Shown here piece by piece: positions 51,498 through 60,896 of a stretch of 64,000 bases of DNA. The notes beneath the pieces were generated by a model. The model was given only the letters and a program-made list of their open reading frames with translations. It was not told the DNA's origin and did no database searches. Both the position numbers and the translations under genes were made by a program. The stretch is from Clostridia bacterium (lineage in GTDB: Bacteria; Bacillota; Clostridia; UMGS1840; HGM11507): the NCBI GenBank assembly GCA_017554615.1, contig JAFZHY010000013.1, positions 62,001 through 126,000 of the forward strand. Direction: 5' to 3'. The stretch's first letter is position 1, and each line of letters starts with the position of its first letter.

Positions 51498-52280
51498 CTA
51501 CATTTCCTTTGTTCTTTTATAACATTTATCCATAGCACTAAGAAGAGTGCCTCTGAAATTCTTATCTTCAAGTTCTTTTACTGCACAAATTGTTGTTCCG
51601 TTAGGGGAACAAACCATATCCTTAAGTTCTCCAGGATGAATTCCAGTTTCCAACACCATTTTTGCAGAGCCTAAAACTGCTTGTGCTGCCATTTTAATCG
51701 CACTGTCTCTGGTAAGACCGTTTAAAACTCCCCCGTCTGCCAATGTTTCTATAAGCATATAAATATATGCAGGAGAGGAACTTGCAACTGCAATAGTTGC
51801 ATCTATTAACTCTTCTTTTATAATCTGCACTTTGCCTGATTTTTCAAAAAGAGATTTTACAAAATTAAATTCTTCATCACTGACATTTTCGTCCTTTGCC
51901 ATAACAGTCATACCTTCGCCTACCATTAAAGGAGTGTTTGGCATTGTTCTTATTATTTTATTGCTGTAATCAAGATATCCTTTAACTCTTTTAATAGTAA
52001 TGCCAGGGGCAACGGTAACTATTACTTTATTTTTTATATCTTTCATATCGGATAAAACATCATTATAAAACTGAGGCTTTACGGTAAGAAAAATAATATC
52101 TGCCAAAAGGGCATCGGAAAAACTATCCATTAAGGACATACCATCATTCTTATATTTTTCATAAACATTTTTATTAACATCATAAATTAAAATATCTTCT
52201 TTTTTTACTGAGCCTTCTTTTACAATTCCACCGATTATTGCAGATGCAATATTACCTGCGCCGATAAATGCAATTTTCAT
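51498..52280 (-). CDS. proC: Pyrroline-5-carboxylate reductase
   Basis: Last step of proline synthesis, reducing P5C with NAD(P)H. 260 residues: N-terminal Rossmann loop FIGAGNIASAIIGG (about 4-17), TVAPGITIKRV, TMPNTPLMVGEGM, and the C-terminal dimerisation SSSPAYIYMLIETLADGGV with HPGELKDMVCSPNGTT. Length is normal. No proA or proB in the window. AAGGAG lies about 9 bp upstream. Confidence 0.95.
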   Translation of the reverse strand: MKIAFIGAGNIASAIIGGIVKEGSVKKEDILIYDVNKNVYEKYKNDGMSLMDSFSDALLADIIFLTVKPQFYNDVLSDMKDIKNKVIVTVAPGITIKRVKGYLDYSNKIIRTMPNTPLMVGEGMTVMAKDENVSDEEFNFVKSLFEKSGKVQIIKEELIDATIAVASSSPAYIYMLIETLADGGVLNGLTRDSAIKMAAQAVLGSAKMVLETGIHPGELKDMVCSPNGTTICAVKELEDKNFRGTLLSAMDKCYKRTKEM

Positions 52281-52302
52281 ATTTTTTCTCCTTGTTAAAT
52301 AT

Positions 52303-52339
52303 TAAAAAAGTTTATCAATCGCTGATTGATAAACTTTTT
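52303..52339 (-). terminator. Terminator after the aminotransferase gene
   Basis: AAAAAGTTTATCAAT / ATTGATAAACTTTTT stem with a five-base loop. Confidence 0.82.
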
Positions 52340-52347
52340 ATTTATCT

Positions 52348-53550
52348 TTACTTTAAGTTATCTATGAACAGCGAAAGCCTTTTTACACCCTCATTTATGT
52401 TATCCATACTTGTAGCATAAGACCATCTTACATAGTTTGGTGCTCCAAACCCAGTACCCGGAACAAGAGCAAGTTTAACTTCTGATAAAAGAAGTTCGCA
52501 TAATGTATCAACATTATCTATTACTGTATCATTATAAGTTTTGCCTAAAAGTGATGATATGTTCATCATTACATAAAATGCACCGTCAGGCTTAATGCAG
52601 GATACGCCATCTATATTATTTATTAAATCAACAAGATGGTTTCTTCTCTTAGAGAACGCTTCTTTCATTTTTAACATTTCATCTTTAGGACCGTTAAGCG
52701 CTGCAGTTGCCGCAACCTGTGCGATAGAATTAGGGTTGGATGTTGCATGGCTCTGGATATTGCTCATCGCTTTTGCAATTTTTATATTAGATGCAGTATA
52801 GCCTATTCTCCACCCTGTCATAGCATAAGTTTTAGAGACACCGTTTACAATAATTGTTAAGTCTTTTATCTGGTCATTAAAACTTGCTATGCTTACATAA
52901 CTTTCTTTTCCGTCATAAACAAGTGCTTCATATATTTCATCAGAGATAACATATATGTTATTCTTTATAGCAAAGTCTGCTATTTCTTTAAGTTCTTCTT
53001 TTGTATAAAGCATCCCTGTAGGGTTTGACGGGTTGTTTAAAACAAGTGCTTTTGTTTTAGTGGTTAAAACCTTTTCTAAATCAGAAATAGAAAACTTAAA
53101 GTTGTTTTCTTCATAAGTTTCAACAAAGACAGGTTTACCGTCTGCAAGTTTAACCATTTCAGGATAACTTACCCAGAAAGGTGTTGGGATAATAACCTCG
53201 TCCTCAGGGTTAAGTATTGCCATAAATGCATTGACAAGCGAATGCTTTGCACCGTTTGAAACTACTATTTCTGAAATATCATAAGAAAGACCGTTTTCTT
53301 CTTTTAATTTATTAACTACTGCTTTTTTAATTTCAACTGTACCTGATGCAGGGGTGTACTTTGTAGCCCCGTCCATTATTGCTTTAATAGCAGCATCTTT
53401 TATATGTTTAGGTGTATCAAAATCAGGTTCTCCTGCTCCAAAGCCTACAACATCAATGCCTTCTTGCTTCATCATTTTAAATTTTGAATCGATAGCAAGG
53501 GTTGGAGACGGTGAAATACCTGCTGCTTTATTACTTATGGTTAAGCCCAT
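52348..53550 (-). CDS. aspC: PLP aminotransferase class I (aspartate-aminotransferase-like)
   Basis: 400 residues. Fold-type I landmarks: GAGEPDFDTP near residue 38, NPSNPTGMLY (about 170-179), DEIYEALVYDG, the PLP lysine in SKTYAMTGWRIGY (about 237-249), and an Arg near the C-terminus (NYVRWSYATS). Probably aspartate or broad-range aromatic/aspartate transaminase (AspB/PatA type). The ATG at 53550 is chosen since GGAGGAA lies 8 bp upstream; the ATG two codons earlier is too close to it. Confidence 0.9.
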   Translation of the reverse strand: MGLTISNKAAGISPSPTLAIDSKFKMMKQEGIDVVGFGAGEPDFDTPKHIKDAAIKAIMDGATKYTPASGTVEIKKAVVNKLKEENGLSYDISEIVVSNGAKHSLVNAFMAILNPEDEVIIPTPFWVSYPEMVKLADGKPVFVETYEENNFKFSISDLEKVLTTKTKALVLNNPSNPTGMLYTKEELKEIADFAIKNNIYVISDEIYEALVYDGKESYVSIASFNDQIKDLTIIVNGVSKTYAMTGWRIGYTASNIKIAKAMSNIQSHATSNPNSIAQVAATAALNGPKDEMLKMKEAFSKRRNHLVDLINNIDGVSCIKPDGAFYVMMNISSLLGKTYNDTVIDNVDTLCELLLSEVKLALVPGTGFGAPNYVRWSYATSMDNINEGVKRLSLFIDNLK

Positions 53551-53639
53551 TCTCATTTCCTCCGTGAATTTTAAAGATAAATTTATTTCATTTTATCATA
53601 AAATTCCATATATTTCAAGCAATTTTTGAAATTTCTAGA

Positions 53640-53993
53640 TTAAAAAATTTCAAAAGCGTGTTTAATATGATTAATTTTAAGTTTTGGAAGATAAACTTCG
53701 ATTATATCAAACCTTACCTTTTTATCAAATAAAAAATTTTTATTTAAAAATACTTTGGTTCCATATATTATATGCTTTGCTTTATTTTTATCAACTGCTT
53801 CTTTCGGAGCGCCAAAATTATCATTTTTTCTTGTTTTTACTTCTATAATTACAATTTCATCATTTTTTGAGGCTATTATATCTATTTCTCCGCCTTTTAG
53901 AGTATAATTTCTTTTTAAGATTTTATAGCCTTTTAAACTAAGGTATAAAGATGCAATACTTTCGCCTAAGTTACCTTTTTCTCTTTTTTTCAT
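53640..53993 (-). CDS. YraN family (UPF0102) nuclease-fold protein
   Basis: 117 residues with GEIDIIASKNDEIVIIEVKTRK, the PD-(D/E)xK-like core (GExD ... ExK). Members occur next to rnhB in many Firmicutes, as here (4-bp overlap). Nuclease activity is suggested by the fold but function is not established. Confidence 0.88.
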   Translation of the reverse strand: MKKREKGNLGESIASLYLSLKGYKILKRNYTLKGGEIDIIASKNDEIVIIEVKTRKNDNFGAPKEAVDKNKAKHIIYGTKVFLNKNFLFDKKVRFDIIEVYLPKLKINHIKHAFEIF

Positions 53994-54583
53994 AGGTTTT
54001 TTAAAAAAGTCTTTCTGTGAATTTTTAAAGGCCCGTATTTTCTTAATGCTTCCATATGCTCTTTTGTACCGTAGCCTTTATGATTTTTAAAACCGTATTC
54101 TGGATAGATTTCATCCATTTTTAAAATAAATCTGTCCCTGCTTACTTTTGCAATTATAGATGCTGCTGCAATATTATATGATTTTGCATCGCCTTTTACC
54201 ACTGTACGGTTATTTAAGATAATACCTCTGTTTTGGTTTCCGTCAATCAAAGCTAAATCAGGCTTTATTTTAAGGTTATTTATAGCCATATCCATTGCTT
54301 TTAATGTGGCATTTAAAATATTTATCCTGTCAATTTCTTCCTCGTCTACTGATGCGACAGAATAACAATATGCGTTTTCTAAAATTATATCGTAAAGCGC
54401 TTCTCTTTTCTTCTCGGTAAGTTTTTTAGAGTCGTTAACATCAGGTATTATGAAGTCTTCTTTCATAATTATTGCACAGGCATACACAGGACCTGCAAGA
54501 GGACCTCTTCCTGCTTCATCTACCCCGCATATTATATTATATCCTTCTTTTTTAATTTCTCTGTCAAATTCTATAAGGCTCAT
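53990..54583 (-). CDS. rnhB: Ribonuclease HII
   Basis: Cleaves RNA in RNA-DNA hybrids and removes single ribonucleotides from DNA. 197 residues. The N-terminal GVDEAGRGPLAGPVYA gives the first catalytic Asp-Glu; the others are D in LIDGNQNRG-type segments and AKVSRDRFILKMD. The 4-bp overlap at each end with the neighbouring genes marks a translationally coupled string. Confidence 0.96.
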   Translation of the reverse strand: MSLIEFDREIKKEGYNIICGVDEAGRGPLAGPVYACAIIMKEDFIIPDVNDSKKLTEKKREALYDIILENAYCYSVASVDEEEIDRINILNATLKAMDMAINNLKIKPDLALIDGNQNRGIILNNRTVVKGDAKSYNIAAASIIAKVSRDRFILKMDEIYPEYGFKNHKGYGTKEHMEALRKYGPLKIHRKTFLKNL

Positions 54584-55425
54584 AATGGTTTCTCCAGACT
54601 TATTCTGCCAAGTTTCAATCCTCTGAATTCATCTAAAATTGTATTGGCGCATCTTGTTAAATCAATTTCTCCCCCTCTTATAACAAAGCCTCGTTTCTTT
54701 GCTATTTCTTCCATAAGTTCATAAGTATCAGCCTCAGGGGTAAAATCAACCTTATATCTATCCTTTAAATTATCAGGATAATTATTTTTTAAAAAATCGA
54801 GAAGATAAAAAGCAAGTTCTTCAATATCTAATATCTCGTCTTTTATAGAGCCTACAAATGCAAGTTTTCTTGCGACAATTTCATCGCTGAATTTATGCCA
54901 TAAAATACCAGGAGTGTCAAGCAATTCATACCCTTTTTGAAGCCTCACCCATTGTTTGCCTTTTGTAACGCCCGGTTTATCGCCTGTTTTTGCACCTGCT
55001 CTTTTGGAAATCTTATTTATAAAAGAAGATTTACCCACATTAGGTATTCCTACTACCATCATTTTTATAACAAGATTAAGGTTATTTTCTTTATATTTTT
55101 CTATTTTTTCTTTTAAAACTTCGTTTATGCCCTCATATACATTGCTAAAACTTTTTGAGTCAATCGAATTTGTTTTAACCACTTTAATATTCTGTTTTCT
55201 GTAATAGTTTATCCAGTCGTTTGTGATATTATCGTCTGCCATATCCGATTTATTAAACACAACAAGACGAGGCTTATTTTTAATAATCTCGTCTATCAAA
55301 GGGTTCTTGGATGCAAGAGGAACTCTTGCATCAACAAGTTCAATTACTATATCAACTAATTTTAAGTTATCTTTTATAAGCCCCTCGGTTTTTTTCATAT
55401 GACCGGGAAACCAGTTTATATTCAT
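54580..55425 (-). CDS. rbgA: RbgA (YlqF), 50S assembly GTPase
   Basis: Circularly permuted GTPase that acts in late 50S subunit maturation. 281 residues. G4 NKSDMAD comes before G1 GIPNVGKSSF, and G3 DTPGILW follows, the permuted order. It opens with NWFPGHMKKT, the family signature. It lies between lepB and rnhB with 4-bp overlaps. Confidence 0.95.
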   Translation of the reverse strand: MNINWFPGHMKKTEGLIKDNLKLVDIVIELVDARVPLASKNPLIDEIIKNKPRLVVFNKSDMADDNITNDWINYYRKQNIKVVKTNSIDSKSFSNVYEGINEVLKEKIEKYKENNLNLVIKMMVVGIPNVGKSSFINKISKRAGAKTGDKPGVTKGKQWVRLQKGYELLDTPGILWHKFSDEIVARKLAFVGSIKDEILDIEELAFYLLDFLKNNYPDNLKDRYKVDFTPEADTYELMEEIAKKRGFVIRGGEIDLTRCANTILDEFRGLKLGRISLEKPL

Positions 55426-56126
55426 TTTATTCCTCCGAATTTATTTAACGGTAACAGTCTGAAAACTGCTTTTCCTACAATCTGCTCTCTTCTTACAATG
55501 CCGACTCTTGCGTCTCTGCTGTCTGAAGAGTTGTTTCTGTTATCTCCCATAACAAAAACACAATTTTTCGGAACTGTTAAAGGAAGTTCGGTAGACTTTT
55601 CTAAAGTGAATACGCCCTCATCAAGATATGGCTCATCAATTAAAGCACCGTCTACATAAACTCTGCCGTCTTTAATATCTATTGTCTGCCCTTCGGTTGC
55701 AATTACTCTTTTTATATATAAAGGCTTTTCTTTTGAATTATAGGAAATAATGCTTTTTCCTACAATAGTGCCTTCTTTTAGGGTAGGCGCAAGTACCACT
55801 ATATCAGAATTTTTCGGTGTGTAAAAAAGCCTTGAAACAAAAAGCCTGTCTCCATGTGTTAAGGTAGAATTCATTGATGCACCGTCTACCTCAACATTTA
55901 CAAAAACGTATAGATGAAGAACGGTTACTATAAGCAGAGCAACAGCGATTGACACTACCCAGTCAAAAAGTTCTTTAATAAAACTTTTCTTCTTTTTCGG
56001 CTCATTTTCTTCAAATACTTCAAATATTATTTCCTCGGAAGAATCGTTTTTTACATCTTGTTCGTTATTTTCTATATTTTCAAATGTTTCATCATTCATA
56101 TTGTTGTTTTCAATATTTTCGCTCAT
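55422..56126 (-). CDS. lepB: Type I signal peptidase
   Basis: Cleaves signal peptides on the outer face of the membrane. 234 residues: an unusually long acidic, Asn-rich cytoplasmic N-tail (about 50 residues), one membrane helix (about 58-80), catalytic Ser in DGASMNSTL and Lys in YIKRVIATEG, then GDNRNNSSDSR. The tail is longer than in most SipS-type enzymes. It follows rplS by 80 bp. Confidence 0.93.
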   Translation of the reverse strand: MSENIENNNMNDETFENIENNEQDVKNDSSEEIIFEVFEENEPKKKKSFIKELFDWVVSIAVALLIVTVLHLYVFVNVEVDGASMNSTLTHGDRLFVSRLFYTPKNSDIVVLAPTLKEGTIVGKSIISYNSKEKPLYIKRVIATEGQTIDIKDGRVYVDGALIDEPYLDEGVFTLEKSTELPLTVPKNCVFVMGDNRNNSSDSRDARVGIVRREQIVGKAVFRLLPLNKFGGIK

Positions 56127-56206
56127 TAAAATACCTCCAAAAAGTAAAACAGGCTTAAAAACATCTCACACATAATGCAAGTGCTTTCAAGCCCCTTTTT
56201 TTATTA

Positions 56207-56548
56207 TTAGATTCTTTCTTTAACTTTAGCTGCTTTACCAACTCTGTCTCTAAGATAATAAAGTTTAGCTCTTCTAACTTTACCTTTTCTAATAATTTCG
56301 ATTTTACCTATATTAGGTGAGTTAACAGGGAATGTTCTTTCAACACCTACACCGTAAGAAACTCTTCTAACTGTAAATGTTTCTGCGATTCCACCATTTT
56401 TCTTTCTGATAATAGTTCCTTCAAAAGCCTGAAGTCTTTCTCTGTTACCTTCACGAACTTTAACGAAAACTCTAACAGTATCACCAATATTTAATTCAGG
56501 CAAATCTGTTCTTATAAGATCAGCAGTAATAGATTTAATGATATCCAT
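56207..56548 (-). CDS. rplS: 50S ribosomal protein L19
   Basis: 113 residues with the family core [40 protein letters not shown] and the C-terminal [20 protein letters not shown]. The ATG at 56548 fits the usual start MDIIKSI and has GGGAGG 8 bp upstream; the 11-codon-longer frame runs into the leader RNA. Confidence 0.96.
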   Translation of the reverse strand: MDIIKSITADLIRTDLPELNIGDTVRVFVKVREGNRERLQAFEGTIIRKKNGGIAETFTVRRVSYGVGVERTFPVNSPNIGKIEIIRKGKVRRAKLYYLRDRVGKAAKVKERI

Positions 56549-56638
56549 TGCTTTATCCTCCCTTCTTGCCTGGGAATTCATAAATAGCCCTTAAGCAAAA
56601 TTCATTGCTAACTATCAGAGGAACACCCTAATACAGTT
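56549..56638 (-). promoter_or_regulatory. Probable L19 autoregulatory leader
   Basis: About 90 nt between promoter and rplS start, containing GTTCCTCTGATAG ... GGGCTATTTATGAATTCC and AGGCAAGAAGGGAGG. This resembles my recollection of the conserved L19 leader of Firmicutes. A covariance-model match was not run. Confidence 0.5.
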
Positions 56639-56642
56639 TAAC

Positions 56643-56671
56643 ATTGTATCATAATTATTTGTCTTTTGCAA
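56643..56671 (-). promoter_or_regulatory. Internal promoter for rplS
   Basis: Minus strand TTGCAA (56671-56666), 17-bp spacer, TACAAT (56648-56643), overlapping the 3' end of trmD. Confidence 0.6.
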
Positions 56672-57392
56672 GACTTTTTTTAATATTTTCTAAAATTTCT
56701 TCCTGTTTTTTACTTAAATTGGCATTTTCAAGAAGATCCGGCCTTTTTTTAAATGTTGCTTCCAATGATTTTTCAAAACGCCAGTCTTCTATGTTTTTAT
56801 GATGGCCTGATAATAAGACCTCGGGAACTTTATGCCCCTCATATTCTTCGGGCCTTGTATATTGCGGATATTCCAAAAGATTATTTTCAAAAGATTCTTC
56901 TTTTATAGAATTTTCGTTTCCCAAAACTCCCGGAAGAAGCCTCAAAATACTATCGCATATAGGCATTACAGCCAGTTCGCCACCTGTTAATACAAAATCG
57001 CCTAAAGATAATTCTTCAGGGTTTAGTATATCAATAACCCTTTGGTCCACTCCCTCATAATGACCGCAAAGAAATATAAGGTGTTCTTCTTTTGAAAGTT
57101 CTTTTGCCATACTCTGATTAAAGGTTTTACCGTGAGGAGTTAAAAAGATAAACCTTGAATTTTCTTTTTTTACATGGTTATACGCTCTTATAACTGGTTC
57201 AACCTGCATAACCATTCCGTCTCCTCCGCCATACGGATAATCGTCAACCCTTCTGTGCTTATCCAGTGTGAAATCTCTTATATCAACTAAGTTAAGTTCA
57301 AACAGGTTGTTTTTAAGGCCACGCCCTGTAACCGATTCTCCCAATACTCCCATAATCATATCTGGAAACAAAGTTAAAATATCTATTCTCAT
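56655..57392 (-). CDS. trmD: TrmD, tRNA m1G37 methyltransferase
   Basis: Methylates G37 of tRNAs reading CNN and related codons, preventing frameshifts. 245 residues. The SPOUT trefoil-knot motif LTGGELAVMPICDS and RLLPGVLGN are present, with CGHYEGVDQR before. Four-base overlap with rimM upstream. Confidence 0.96.
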   Translation of the reverse strand: MRIDILTLFPDMIMGVLGESVTGRGLKNNLFELNLVDIRDFTLDKHRRVDDYPYGGGDGMVMQVEPVIRAYNHVKKENSRFIFLTPHGKTFNQSMAKELSKEEHLIFLCGHYEGVDQRVIDILNPEELSLGDFVLTGGELAVMPICDSILRLLPGVLGNENSIKEESFENNLLEYPQYTRPEEYEGHKVPEVLLSGHHKNIEDWRFEKSLEATFKKRPDLLENANLSKKQEEILENIKKSLAKDK

Positions 57393-57886
57393 ATTTCATC
57401 TAAGCCCGGTATAATATGCACAGTCATACGGTTAGAGTCAAGGTCTGTGTTAATAATAACATCCTTAATAGCAGGAAGATACATAGGCTTTTTACCGTCT
57501 CTTTCAACTTCGTAGACATCGTTGGAACCTGTTCTTAAAACATTTTTTATAATTCCTAACTTTTCTCCGTCGTCTTTTACAACTTCCATGCCCAATATAT
57601 CTTTTATATAAAATTCTCCGTCAGAAAGTTCTGGCAAATCTTTAACATACACTTCTGCTAATTGATTTTTTAAACTTTCTGCCGCTTCAACAGAGTCTAC
57701 ACCAAAAAAGGTAACAAAAACCATATTTTTAAAGAATTTTATTCCTTTTATTTTATATTCCTTATTATCAACTAAAAGATATTCAAACTCGTTAAATACC
57801 TCAATCTCGTCTAAATAAGGATATATTTTGACTTCGCCTCTTAAACCTCTTGTATTGACAATTTTGCCAACTTCAACTTTACTCAT
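57389..57886 (-). CDS. rimM: RimM, 30S maturation factor
   Basis: 165 residues: N-terminal RimM beta-barrel (VGKIVNTRGLRGEVKIYPY) and C-terminal PRC barrel (DILGMEVVKDDGEKLGIIKN). Binds S19 and helps assemble the 30S head. It overlaps khpA by 4 bp and trmD by 4 bp, as in most Firmicutes. Confidence 0.95.
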   Translation of the reverse strand: MSKVEVGKIVNTRGLRGEVKIYPYLDEIEVFNEFEYLLVDNKEYKIKGIKFFKNMVFVTFFGVDSVEAAESLKNQLAEVYVKDLPELSDGEFYIKDILGMEVVKDDGEKLGIIKNVLRTGSNDVYEVERDGKKPMYLPAIKDVIINTDLDSNRMTVHIIPGLDEI

Positions 57887-58110
57887 ATTATATCAACTAT
57901 AATCCTTTTATCAGTTTTTGCACCGGCGGCTTTCATAAGAGTTCTTATAGCCTGAGCATTTTTGCCCTGTTTACCGATGATTTTACCCATATCTTTTTCG
58001 TCAACTTGAAGGGTATAGTAAATAGTTCTTTCTTCTTCTCTTTCCTCAATTTTAACACTTTCTGGGTTGTCAACCAATGAGGAAGCAAGATAGTTAAGTA
58101 AGTCTTTCAT
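57883..58110 (-). CDS. khpA: KhpA, KH-domain RNA-binding protein
   Basis: 75 residues, a single KH domain with GKIIGKQGKNAQAIRTLMKA (GxxG = GKQG). With KhpB it binds many RNAs and affects cell division in streptococci. Position between rpsP and rimM is standard. Confidence 0.93.
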   Translation of the reverse strand: MKDLLNYLASSLVDNPESVKIEEREEERTIYYTLQVDEKDMGKIIGKQGKNAQAIRTLMKAAGAKTDKRIIVDII

Positions 58111-58120
58111 AACTTCACCC

Positions 58121-58363
58121 TTAAATTATGTTGTTCTTTTTAAGTAAATCTCTAACAGTATCTGTAGGCTGAGCACCGTTTGCAATCCATTTCTTTGCTT
58201 TTTCAGCATCTACTTTGAATTCTTTTTCCTTTGTTAAAGGATTGTATGTGCCGATTTCTTCGATAAATCTACCGTCTCTTGGTGATCTTGAATCTGCTAC
58301 TACTACTCTGTAAAAAGGTGTTTTCTTAGCACCCATTCTTTTTAATCTGATTTTAACTGCCAT
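58121..58363 (-). CDS. rpsP: 30S ribosomal protein S16
   Basis: 80 residues, [20 protein letters not shown] and [20 protein letters not shown] being diagnostic. The ATG at 58363 has GGAGG 8 bp upstream. It lies 10 bp before khpA and 42 bp after ffh. Confidence 0.97.
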   Translation of the reverse strand: MAVKIRLKRMGAKKTPFYRVVVADSRSPRDGRFIEEIGTYNPLTKEKEFKVDAEKAKKWIANGAQPTDTVRDLLKKNNII

Positions 58364-58405
58364 GTTAAATTCCTCCATTTTTTTATTTATTTATTTTTTT
58401 ATTAA

Positions 58406-59731
58406 CTAAAACATACCTCGAAAATGCTTTGGAAGTTTTTTACCTGAAAACTGCTTCATCATTTTCTTCATTTGCTCAAATTGTTTTAAAAGAGCATTTA
58501 CTTCGGGAACGGAAGTTCCGCTTCCTTTTGCAATTCTTTCTTTTCTTGAAAGATTTATAATTGACGGATTTTCTCTTTCCTTTAATGTCATAGAAAGGAT
58601 AATCGCTTTTGTTTTATCAAACTGATTTTCAGGAATTTTTACTCCTGCAAGTGCTTTTTTATTAACACCCGGAAGCATTCCTAAAATATTTTCAATAGGC
58701 CCTAAATTCTTTATCTGATCTATCTGGTCAAGAAAATCTGTGAAAGTGAAAGTTTTGGTTTTCATTTTCTTTTCAAGTTCCTGGGCTTTTTTTAAGTCGA
58801 ATGCTTCTTCTGCTTTTTCAATAAGAGTAAGAACATCGCCCATTCCTAAAATTCTTGACGCCATTCTGTCTGGGTAAAAAGGCTCAAGTTCGTTAAGTTT
58901 TTCTCCCATACCGACATATTTAACACTTTTGCCTGTAATCGCTTTAACTGAAAGAACGCTACCGCCTCTGGCATCACCGTCAAGTTTGGTAACAATTATG
59001 CCTGTAATATCAAGCCTTTCGTCAAACTTAGTTGCAAAATTAAGCGCATCCTGACCTGTCATAGCATCTATAACAAGCAAAATCTCGGTAGGTTTAACAC
59101 TTTCCTTTATGGCTTCTAACTCTGCCATTAAATCCTCGTCAATATGAAGACGCCCTGCTGTATCAATAATTACAACATCATTTAAATCTCTTTTTGCTTT
59201 TTCTATTGCATTTTTTGCTATTTTAACAGGCTCTTTTGAATCTTCCTCGTAATATACGGGAACATTAAATGATGAGCCTACTGTGATAAGTTGTTTAACT
59301 GCTGCAGGACGGTAAACATCACAGGCTACAAGCATTGGGCGTTTACCCTGTTTTTTAAGTATGCCTGAAAGTTTTGCGCAGGTAGTGGTTTTACCTGTAC
59401 CCTGAAGACCGACAAGCATTATAACCGTAGGCGGACTGTCTGAAAACTTTATTTTCTCGTTTTCTCCCCCCATAAGAGCACATAACTCTTCATTAACGAT
59501 TTTTATAACCTGCTGACCGGGAGTAAGACTTTCTAAAACCTGCTCTCCGACTGCTTTTTCACTTACTGATTTAACAAAATCTTTTGCAACTTTAAAGTTA
59601 ACATCTGCTTCCAAGAGTGCAACTCTTATTTCACGCATTGCAACCTTAACATCATCCTCGGAAAGTTTACCCTTTTTTCTTAAATTTTTAAATATATCGG
59701 ATAATCTGTCTTTTAAATTATCAAATGCCAC
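58406..59731 (-). CDS. ffh: Ffh, signal recognition particle GTPase
   Basis: 441 residues: N domain, GTPase G domain with G1 GLQGTGKTTTCAKLSG (about 107-122), G3 DTAGRLHID, G4 TKLDGDARGG, and a methionine-rich M domain (about 300-441) ending KMMKQFSGKKLPKHFRGMF that binds 4.5S RNA and signal sequences. Targets nascent membrane proteins to FtsY. It follows ylxM by 21 bp. Confidence 0.97.
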   Translation of the reverse strand: MAFDNLKDRLSDIFKNLRKKGKLSEDDVKVAMREIRVALLEADVNFKVAKDFVKSVSEKAVGEQVLESLTPGQQVIKIVNEELCALMGGENEKIKFSDSPPTVIMLVGLQGTGKTTTCAKLSGILKKQGKRPMLVACDVYRPAAVKQLITVGSSFNVPVYYEEDSKEPVKIAKNAIEKAKRDLNDVVIIDTAGRLHIDEDLMAELEAIKESVKPTEILLVIDAMTGQDALNFATKFDERLDITGIIVTKLDGDARGGSVLSVKAITGKSVKYVGMGEKLNELEPFYPDRMASRILGMGDVLTLIEKAEEAFDLKKAQELEKKMKTKTFTFTDFLDQIDQIKNLGPIENILGMLPGVNKKALAGVKIPENQFDKTKAIILSMTLKERENPSIINLSRKERIAKGSGTSVPEVNALLKQFEQMKKMMKQFSGKKLPKHFRGMF

Positions 59732-59752
59732 TATATCTCACATCCTTTATAA

Positions 59753-60124
59753 TCAAAAATCAAGTTCCAAAATAGTATCGGCAATTTCTTTTATAAGGTT
59801 ACTGATATGACTGTTTTTTACTTCTTTATTATTAAGAGTGTCAATCTCTTCTAAAATTACCCCTATTTTTTCTAATTTTATACGGTTTGCAAGAAACTTT
59901 TCGCTAAGTTTAAGTTTTTCTTCACTCTCTAAAATACTTTGCTCTGCTCTTTTTATTGCATCTCTTACTCCCTGACGGGTAATATTTAACTGCTCACTGA
60001 TTTCTTTAAGAGAATAATCCTGATTATAATAATAATCCATCACTTCATATTGCTTTTCGGTGATAATCTCTCCGTATATATCAAGAAGAACACACATTTT
60101 TAAATCTTTTGCCAAGAAACTCAC
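59753..60124 (-). CDS. ylxM: YlxM, helix-turn-helix partner of Ffh operon
   Basis: 123 residues. A sigma-region-4-like helix-turn-helix YSLKEISEQLNITRQGVRDA is at about 35-55, followed by a coiled tail. YlxM co-occurs with ffh throughout Firmicutes and has been reported to affect SRP activity. It heads the operon, with a clear promoter 47 bp upstream. Confidence 0.9.
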   Translation of the reverse strand: MSFLAKDLKMCVLLDIYGEIITEKQYEVMDYYYNQDYSLKEISEQLNITRQGVRDAIKRAEQSILESEEKLKLSEKFLANRIKLEKIGVILEEIDTLNNKEVKNSHISNLIKEIADTILELDF

Positions 60125-60170
60125 CTCTTATTTCGGCAATGTAAAGTACTTTGCCTTTACAACCTAAGTT

Positions 60171-60199
60171 ATTATATTACACCAGTCTTAGTTTGTCAA
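60171..60199 (-). promoter_or_regulatory. Promoter of the ylxM-ffh operon
   Basis: Minus strand TTGACA (60199-60194), 17-bp spacer, TATAAT (60176-60171): perfect hexamers. Confidence 0.8.
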
Positions 60200-60251
60200 T
60201 ACTTTTTAGGTAAAAAAATTTGATTTTTCTTTTTTAAAAAGTAACAAAAAA

Positions 60252-60273
60252 GCAGAGGGCAAAAACCCTCTGC
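60252..60273 (-). terminator. Terminator after hpf
   Basis: GCAGAGGG / CCCTCTGC stem, then TTTTTTGTTAC on the minus strand. Confidence 0.85.
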
Positions 60274-60296
60274 ATATATTAAAAAATTCTTATTAT

Positions 60297-60830
60297 CTAT
60301 TTAGTTTCTATTAAACCGTAATCTCCGTCTTTTCTTTTATACACTATATCGGTAAGACCTGATTCTGCATTTTTAAAGATAAAGAACTGGTGGTTAAGAA
60401 GATTCATCTGAAGTATTGCCTCTTCTACAAACATTGGTTTAACGGAAATTGTTTTAGTTTTTATAATATTGAAATCTTCTTCGGAGTACTCATCCTGAAA
60501 ATCATATGGCTCCCAGTCGATTGCTTCAATTTTCTTTCCTTTAAAACGTTTTTCCAGTTTTGTTTTATATTTTCTTATCTGTTTCTTTAAATTTTCAATA
60601 CATTCGTCAAAAGATTCATACATATCTCTTGTAGACTGCTCTACTCTAAAGATAGTATCTTTTGTGTGAATAGTTATTTCAACTATTTCTCTTTCTTTTT
60701 CCTTAATCAAAACAACCTGGGCTTCTGAATTGTCTTCGAAAAAATTATCGAACTTAGAAAGTTTCTTTTCCATTTTTTCTTTCATTTTTTCGGTTGCGTT
60801 GTATTTTTTTTCGATTATTTTGATTTTCAT
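60297..60830 (-). CDS. hpf: Long-form ribosome hibernation promoting factor
   Basis: 177 residues. The N-terminal domain (about 1-100, S30AE/YfiA fold: KIKIIEKKYNATEKMKEKME) binds the 30S decoding region, and the C-terminal domain (about 120-177, ending DIVYKRKDGDYGLIE) dimerises so that 100S particles form. The long form is usual for Firmicutes. AGGACTT-type ribosome site with GGAGG 7 bp upstream. A small ORF precedes it. Confidence 0.93.
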   Translation of the reverse strand: MKIKIIEKKYNATEKMKEKMEKKLSKFDNFFEDNSEAQVVLIKEKEREIVEITIHTKDTIFRVEQSTRDMYESFDECIENLKKQIRKYKTKLEKRFKGKKIEAIDWEPYDFQDEYSEEDFNIIKTKTISVKPMFVEEAILQMNLLNHQFFIFKNAESGLTDIVYKRKDGDYGLIETK

Positions 60831-60896
60831 AATAAGTCCTCCAATGTTACAAAATATTTGTAATATGCCTTTTAAATAATATATATTAAAGGCATA